NCBI GenBank assembly: GCA_035315685.1
Contig: DATFXR010000750.1
Span: 1-10,096, forward strand
Source of the DNA: QHWK01 sp035315685
Lineage (GTDB): Bacteria > Acidobacteriota > Vicinamibacteria > Vicinamibacterales > CAVVIG01
DNA length: 10,096 nt
Direction: 5' to 3'
In this document: one piece after another, positions 6,797-10,096 of the stretch
Position numbering within the stretch: position 1 is the stretch's first letter
Layout: each line of letters begins with the position of its first letter
Program-made: the position numbers and the translations under genes
The notes under the pieces: generated by a model
What the model saw: the letters and a program-made list of their open reading frames with translations, nothing else
Database searches by the model: none
What the model was told of the DNA's origin: nothing

Positions 6797-7060
6797 GTGG
6801 GCCTGATCGAATTTCGCCGCGCGCTCGGCGAAGTCCTGTTCGGTGCAGCGTTTGGCCGCTTCCAGCACGAGCTGCGGAAGGACGCGCTCGCGCTCAACGA
6901 TCTGTTCGTGCTCCTCTGTTATCTCGAGCTGATGGGCGTGCCGAATCCCGCGACGTTCTACCTGCTCGACCTCTACCCACTGCTGCTCGGCGAATTCCAC
7001 CAGTGGCACCGTCGCATGGGCATCGACCATTCGCCGCTCGAGTCGATGCCCTGCTGCTGA
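6797..7060 (+). CDS. Small protein ending in Cys-Cys, partner of ArsA-like ATPase (cory-CC-star-like)
   Basis: The 87-residue product starts at GTG 6797 and ends in MPCC followed directly by the stop codon. It has no signal peptide. Its middle is rich in aromatic and aliphatic residues (NDLFVLLCYLELMG, 34-47, then TFYLLDLYPLLLGEF, 53-67), probably amphipathic helices, followed by HQWHRRMG (68-75). Cysteines are only C41, C86 and C87. The paired C-terminal cysteines and the position immediately before an ArsA-type ATPase match small proteins that I recall being named 'cory-CC-star' in NCBI annotation; I could not check this. The stop codon is one base before the ATPase GTG start, so the two are surely cotranscribed and probably translationally coupled. 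Biochemical role is unknown. The CC tail could bind a metal, form a disulfide, or present the protein to the ATPase. Confidence 0.75.
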   Translation: MGLIEFRRALGEVLFGAAFGRFQHELRKDALALNDLFVLLCYLELMGVPNPATFYLLDLYPLLLGEFHQWHRRMGIDHSPLESMPCC

Positions 7061-7061
7061 C

Positions 7062-7973
7062 GTGCGCCACCTGCTGCGGCGGCGCGTGCTGCTCTTCGGC
7101 GGCAAAGGCGGCGTCGGCAAGACGACCTGCGCCGCCGCCACAGCGCTCGCGGCGAGCCGCGCCGGCAAGCGCGTGCTGCTCGTTTCGACCGACCCGGCGC
7201 ACTCGACGTCGGATATCTTCGGCCGCGCCTTCGCGGATACCGAGCAGGAGATCCTGCCATCGCTCGTCGGAGTGGAGATTGATCCGGCCGCGGAGGCACG
7301 CCGCTACATCGCGGCGGTCAAGGCGCGCGCGACCGCGCTCTTCAGGACGTCGATCAACCCGCGCGCCCTGGAGCAGCTGGATCTCGCCGGTTCGATGCCG
7401 GGCATCGAGGACGCCGCGCTCTTCGATCGTGTCGCCGACATCGTCCTCACGCGCACGTCCGAGTTCGATCTCGTGATCCTCGACACGGCTCCGACCGGAC
7501 ACACGCTGCAATTGCTGCGGATGCCGGCGGCGATGGCGGGCTGGCTGCGCGCGCTCGCTGAATCACGGCGACGGATGCTGCCCGAGGATCGCAGCCGCGC
7601 CGACGAGATCGTGACAACGCTCGAGGCCCGGATCGCGCAGCTCGAGGCGGTGCGGATGCGGCTGACCTCGCAGCGCGACGCGGCGATCGTGCTGGTGCTG
7701 ACGCCGGAGCGTCTGCCGATCGCCGAGACCGCGCGCGCGGCGACGCAACTCCAGGACGCCGGGCTGTCGCTCGGCGCGATCGTCGTGAATCGCGTGCTGC
7801 CGCGCGACACGGCAGGCGAGTTCATCGAGGCGCGGCGCCGCCAGCAGGCGGTATATCTCGCTGAAATCAAGCGGCGCTTCGCCGGCATGCACCTGGTTCA
7901 CCTCGCCGAACGCCGCGCCGACGTCCACGGGATTGAGGATCTCGAATCGGTCGCCGCGGCGCTGCTGACGTGA
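7062..7973 (+). CDS. ArsA/Get3-family ATPase (single domain)
   Basis: This 303-residue cytoplasmic P-loop ATPase has the deviant Walker A GKGGVGKTT (14-22), the switch I motif DPAHS (44-48), the A-type switch II DTAPTGHTLQLL (141-152) and VVNRVLP (241-247). All are diagnostic of the ArsA/Get3 branch of the SIMIBI class. These proteins work as nucleotide-switched dimers that either energise ArsB arsenite efflux or carry tail-anchored membrane proteins. Neither role is supported here. There is only one Cys (C23, next to the P-loop), so the metalloid-binding cysteines of E. coli ArsA and the CxxC zinc motif of Get3 are absent, and no ars genes are in view. The start is GTG 7062, one base after the stop codon of the CC-tail gene and without its own Shine-Dalgarno sequence, which implies translational coupling. 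I avoid the name arsA because the arsenic role is unlikely. Confidence 0.88.
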   Translation: MRHLLRRRVLLFGGKGGVGKTTCAAATALAASRAGKRVLLVSTDPAHSTSDIFGRAFADTEQEILPSLVGVEIDPAAEARRYIAAVKARATALFRTSINPRALEQLDLAGSMPGIEDAALFDRVADIVLTRTSEFDLVILDTAPTGHTLQLLRMPAAMAGWLRALAESRRRMLPEDRSRADEIVTTLEARIAQLEAVRMRLTSQRDAAIVLVLTPERLPIAETARAATQLQDAGLSLGAIVVNRVLPRDTAGEFIEARRRQQAVYLAEIKRRFAGMHLVHLAERRADVHGIEDLESVAAALLT

Positions 7974-7999
7974 GGCAAGCGCGGCGAGTGAGAGTTTTT
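7951..7999 (+). terminator. Possible terminator overlapping the ATPase gene end
   Basis: TCGCCGCG (7951-7958) is a perfect complement of CGCGGCGA (7980-7987), and five T follow at 7995-7999. An alternative fold pairs GCGCT (7959-7963) with AGCGC (7978-7982). The stem spans the ATPase stop codon (7971-7973). The gap of seven bases between stem and T-run is longer than in classic intrinsic terminators, so this is tentative. Confidence 0.3.
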
Positions 8000-8002
8000 G
8001 TG

Positions 8003-8008
8003 TATCCT
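8003..8008 (+). promoter_or_regulatory. Candidate -10 box (TATCCT) for the DUF305 gene
   Basis: TATCCT follows a T-rich stretch in the 44-base gap after the ATPase gene and lies nine bases before the TTG start at 8018. This would give a leader of only a few bases or none. No Shine-Dalgarno sequence and no good -35 are visible, so the call rests on the hexamer and spacing only. Confidence 0.25.
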
Positions 8009-8017
8009 TGACGGACC

Positions 8018-8719
8018 TTGAACAACCGGGTGTCCCGCCTCACGATCACTTTCTTTATGGTCGCTGTCTCCGTCGCATGCCACGCGACCGGCGCGGCGAA
8101 GCCAGCCACCACGCCCGCCGCTCCGCCGGCACAGCACGGCGGTCCGCCGCCGATCGTGCAGCCCGGCGCGCCGGGTGAGGAGAGCAAAGTGATCTCCGCC
8201 GCTGCGGCCAGCGACCTGTCGAAGGTCGAATACACCGGCGCCGACATCAAGTTCATGCAGGGCATGATCGGCCACCACGCGCAGGCGCTCGAGATGGTGG
8301 AACTGCTGAAGACGCGCAGCGCGAGCGAGGACATGAAGAAGCTCGGGCTGCGCATCGAGCTCTCGCAGGACGACGAAATCAGGATGATGCAGCACTGGCT
8401 GGAGGCGCGCGGCCAGCAGGTGCCGGACCGGATGGCGATGCACATGCACGGCGCGATGCTGATGCCGGGCATGCTCACGCCCGACGAGATGAAACGCCTC
8501 GGGGACTCCAGAGGCGCCGAGTTCGATCGCCTGTTCCTCGAGGGCATGATCAAGCACCACGGCGGCGCCCTGACGATGGTCCGGGAGCTGGTGGACACGC
8601 CGGGTGCTGCGCAGGAATCGGAAGTGTTCGCGTTCGTGTCCGACGTCGAGGCGGACCAACGGATGGAGATCGATCGCATGGGCGCGATGCTCGCGACCAT
8701 GAGGGAGCGTCAGGAATGA
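8018..8719 (+). CDS. DUF305 (ferritin-like fold) exported protein with Met/His-rich loop
   Basis: The 233-residue product has an N-terminal export signal (hydrophobic core about 9-20) with Cys21 in a lipobox-like but non-ideal context (SVAC), then a Pro/Ala-rich linker (about 26-52). The DUF305 domain follows with its two signature repeats, FMQGMIGHHAQALEM (79-93) and GMIKHHGGALTMV (176-188), each with a His-His pair on a helix. Between them, residues 138-152 (RMAMHMHGAMLMPGM) are dense in Met and His, a typical Cu(I)-type ligand set. The cyanobacterial DUF305 protein CopM binds copper in the periplasm, so a copper role is plausible; it is not demonstrated here. The start is uncertain: TTG 8018 gives the best signal peptide n-region; GTG 8030 is a close alternative, and neither has a clear Shine-Dalgarno sequence. 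The gene pairs with the downstream beta-propeller gene, though a REP cluster separates them. Confidence 0.87.
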   Translation: MNNRVSRLTITFFMVAVSVACHATGAAKPATTPAAPPAQHGGPPPIVQPGAPGEESKVISAAAASDLSKVEYTGADIKFMQGMIGHHAQALEMVELLKTRSASEDMKKLGLRIELSQDDEIRMMQHWLEARGQQVPDRMAMHMHGAMLMPGMLTPDEMKRLGDSRGAEFDRLFLEGMIKHHGGALTMVRELVDTPGAAQESEVFAFVSDVEADQRMEIDRMGAMLATMRERQE

Positions 8720-8825
8720 GTCCGGCCAAAGCCGGACACTACGAGCGAACGACGAATCCTCCGGTAGTGTCCGGCTTTAGCCGGACTGTGATCCTGATCG
8801 TCCGGCTTTAGCCGGGCTGTGATCC
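8719..8825. repeat. Cluster of three REP-like palindromes
   Basis: Three units share the core GTCCGGC-(4 bases)-GCCGGAC: arms 8720-8726/8731-8737, 8769-8775/8780-8786 and 8800-8806/8811-8817 (the last with one G-T wobble). Unit 1 (8719-8742) and unit 2 (8764-8787) are inverted copies, matching as reverse complements at 23 of 24 positions, with both flanks GTAGT facing the 21-base gap. Units 2 and 3 are direct copies: 8769-8794 and 8800-8825 are 25 of 26 identical, ending in CTGTGATCC, with period 31. This is the layout of REP/BIME elements: palindromic units in head-to-head and tandem arrays, in a gap between genes. The RNA would fold strongly and could end or stabilise the DUF305 mRNA. No RAYT transposase gene is in the window. 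Confidence 0.85.
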
Positions 8826-8827
8826 AT

Positions 8828-8832
8828 GAGGA
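8828..8832 (+). promoter_or_regulatory. Ribosome binding site (GAGGA) of the beta-propeller gene
   Basis: GAGGA ends four bases before the ATG at 8837, the same spacing as for the receptor gene. It supports this start over the out-of-frame ATG at 8826. It lies three bases after the last REP-like unit. Confidence 0.6.
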
Positions 8833-8836
8833 CTCC

Positions 8837-10096
8837 ATGAGGAAACGATTCCTGTGTGTGGCTGCCGTCGCCGCATGTGTCGCCGGCGCCGCCGCGCAAT
8901 CGACCAGCGATCCGCGCGTCGGCCTCAAAGCCGGCCTGCACGACGCGGGCGAGGCGATCCGGGGGCTCGAACGCGTGGCGAGCCTGTCGAATCCCGCCGG
9001 CTTCTTCGATCCGAAGCAGCCCGCCGGCACGCCGACGCCGCCCGAGCCCGATCCCAAGGCGCCGCCGCCGGACCCGAACGCGCCGCCCGATCCGCGGTTC
9101 GCGGGAATGCTCGCATTCGCGAACTCCGATCTCGCGTTCAGCGGCACGCACCTGTTCATGGGCAGCTTTCACGGCTTCAACACCTTCGACATCGAGCGCC
9201 CGACGCGGCCCAAGCTCGCCGCGTCGATCGTGTGTCCCGGTGGGCAAGGCGACGTGTCGGTGCACGGCAACCTGCTGTTCATGTCGGTGGAGCAGACGCG
9301 CGGCCGTCTGGACTGCGGCACGCAGGGTGTCTCGACGCCGGTGAGCGCCGAGCGGTTCCGCGGCGTCCGCATCTTCGACATCACTGATCTGAGCAAACCG
9401 AAGCAGGTCGCAGCGATTCAGACCTGCCGTGGATCGCACACCCACACGCTGGTGACCGATCCGAAGGACTCGGCGAACATCTACGTGTACGGATCGGGTA
9501 CGAGCTCGGTGCGATCCGGTGACGAGCTGGCAGGTTGCGCGAAGGAGCCCGACGATCCCGACACCGCGCTCTTCAGTATCGACGTGATCAAGGTCCCGCT
9601 GGCCTCGCCCGAGAAAGCGGCCATCGTCAACCGGCCGCGGATCTTTGCGGACGAGAAGACCGGCGCGATTGGCGGCCTGCAGAAGGGTGGCGACCGCGGG
9701 CCGGGGACGCAGCCGGCACGTGAAACGAATCAGTGTCACGACATCACGGTCTTTCCTGAAGTCGGCCTCGCCGCCGGCGCCTGTTCCGGCAACGGCATCC
9801 TGCTCGACATCTCCGATCCGGTGCACCCGGTGCGCCTCGATGCGGCCGCCGACAAGAACTTTGCATACTGGCACTCGGCGACCTTCAACAACGACGGCAC
9901 CAAGGTGATCTTCACGGACGAGTGGGGCGGCGGGACGCGTCCGCGTTGCCGCGCGACCGATCCGCCGAACTGGGGCGCCGACGCCATCTTCGACATCGTC
10001 GATCGCAAGCTGCAGTTCCGCGGCTACTACAAGATGCCGGCGGCGCAGACCGAGACGGAGAATTGCGTGGCGCACAACGGGTCGCTGATCCCGGTG
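8837..10096 (+). CDS. Exported LVIVD-type beta-propeller protein, C-terminus outside window
   Basis: The first 420 codons are present and the frame is open at the right edge. A signal peptide (MRKRFLCVAAVAACVAGAAA, cleavage near AAA|QS at 20/21) is followed by a helical stretch, a Pro/Asp-rich linker (about 61-87) and then a beta-propeller. LVIVD-like blades recur with the consensus FDI-x(2)-P-x(2)-P: FNTFDIERPTRPKLAAS (114-130), VRIFDITDLSKPKQVAAI (177-194), GILLDISDPVHPVRL (320-334) and IFDIVDRKLQFRGYY (384-398). Histidines recur between blades (SHTHT 200-204, QCHDI 299-303, YWHSATF 344-350, CVAHNG 410-415), so a metal site or a catalytic centre at the propeller axis is possible. Cysteines are also frequent (for example C133, C160, C197, C234, C300, C316, C371, C410) and probably form disulfides in the periplasm. 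I recall such proteins beside DUF305 genes in Acidobacteriota and Gemmatimonadota; the function is not known. Confidence 0.82.
   Translation, partial: MRKRFLCVAAVAACVAGAAAQSTSDPRVGLKAGLHDAGEAIRGLERVASLSNPAGFFDPKQPAGTPTPPEPDPKAPPPDPNAPPDPRFAGMLAFANSDLAFSGTHLFMGSFHGFNTFDIERPTRPKLAASIVCPGGQGDVSVHGNLLFMSVEQTRGRLDCGTQGVSTPVSAERFRGVRIFDITDLSKPKQVAAIQTCRGSHTHTLVTDPKDSANIYVYGSGTSSVRSGDELAGCAKEPDDPDTALFSIDVIKVPLASPEKAAIVNRPRIFADEKTGAIGGLQKGGDRGPGTQPARETNQCHDITVFPEVGLAAGACSGNGILLDISDPVHPVRLDAAADKNFAYWHSATFNNDGTKVIFTDEWGGGTRPRCRATDPPNWGADAIFDIVDRKLQFRGYYKMPAAQTETENCVAHNGSLIPV

Noticed and set aside
6731..7168. Upstream extension of the phosphatase reading frame to a start at 7168
   Set aside because: It would run antisense through the CC-tail gene and the start of the ATPase gene, and would bury the lipoprotein signal that begins at 6730.
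7062..7973. Arsenical resistance role (arsA of an ars operon)
   Set aside because: No arsB, arsC, arsR or arsD is in view, and the ATPase lacks the cysteines that bind arsenite or antimonite in ArsA.
7867..8700. 277-residue and 253-residue minus-strand frames over the DUF305 gene
   Set aside because: Ser/Met- or Arg/His-rich sequences without a domain, antisense to a gene with both DUF305 signature motifs.
8719..8825. CRISPR array
   Set aside because: The repeats are palindromic units with one inverted copy and gaps of 5 to 26 bases. Direct repeats with unique spacers of regular length are absent, and no cas gene is seen.
8777..10075. 432-residue open frame on the minus strand
   Set aside because: Antisense to the LVIVD-type propeller gene, Arg/His/Val-rich without motifs. 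The plus strand carries a signal peptide, a ribosome binding site and repeated blade motifs.

Overview
The window is GC-rich, densely coded bacterial chromosome. The gene content points to Acidobacteriota, most likely a Vicinamibacteria-type soil or sediment lineage. The grounds are an Oar-like TonB-dependent receptor with an N-terminal carboxypeptidase-regulatory domain, a DUF305 protein beside an LVIVD-type beta-propeller protein, an outer-membrane HPHD-motif protein paired with a small Cys-rich exported protein, and intergenic GTCCGGCTTTAGCCGGAC palindromes. The assignment comes from recalled family distributions, not from a search.

Layout. (1) 1-168, minus strand: the first 56 codons of a PRC-barrel-like protein, cut by the window edge. 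(2) 169-282: intergenic, with a large imperfect inverted repeat. (3) 283-1608, minus: a 441-residue outer-membrane protein of unknown function. It is divergent, across only 35 bp, from (4) 1644-2021, plus: a 125-residue exported Cys/His-rich protein. (5) 2207-5152, plus: a 981-residue TonB-dependent receptor-like protein, preceded by a strong hairpin that abuts its Shine-Dalgarno sequence. (6) 5201-6730, minus: a lipoprotein calcineurin-like phosphatase, convergent with (5) across a GC-rich hairpin and divergent from (7) 6797-7060 and (8) 7062-7973, plus. Those two are a small protein ending in Cys-Cys and an ArsA/Get3-family ATPase, separated by one base. (9) 8018-8719, plus: a DUF305 lipoprotein with a Met/His-rich loop. 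(10) 8719-8825: a cluster of three REP-like palindromes. (11) 8837-10096, plus: the first 420 codons of an exported LVIVD-type beta-propeller protein, open at the window end.

How the genes may work together. Most products act in the envelope: an outer-membrane barrel, a large receptor, two lipoproteins, and two secreted proteins. Several carry soft-metal ligands: the Cys-rich protein, the Met/His loop of the DUF305 protein, and the Cys-Cys tail of the small ArsA partner. A metal (perhaps copper) handling theme is a reasonable inference but is not proven. The closest thing to an under-described system is the two-gene unit of the CC-tailed small protein and an ArsA-like ATPase that lacks the known metal-binding and zinc-binding cysteines. 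Most ORFs overlapping these genes on the other strand or in other frames are compositional shadows of GC-rich DNA.
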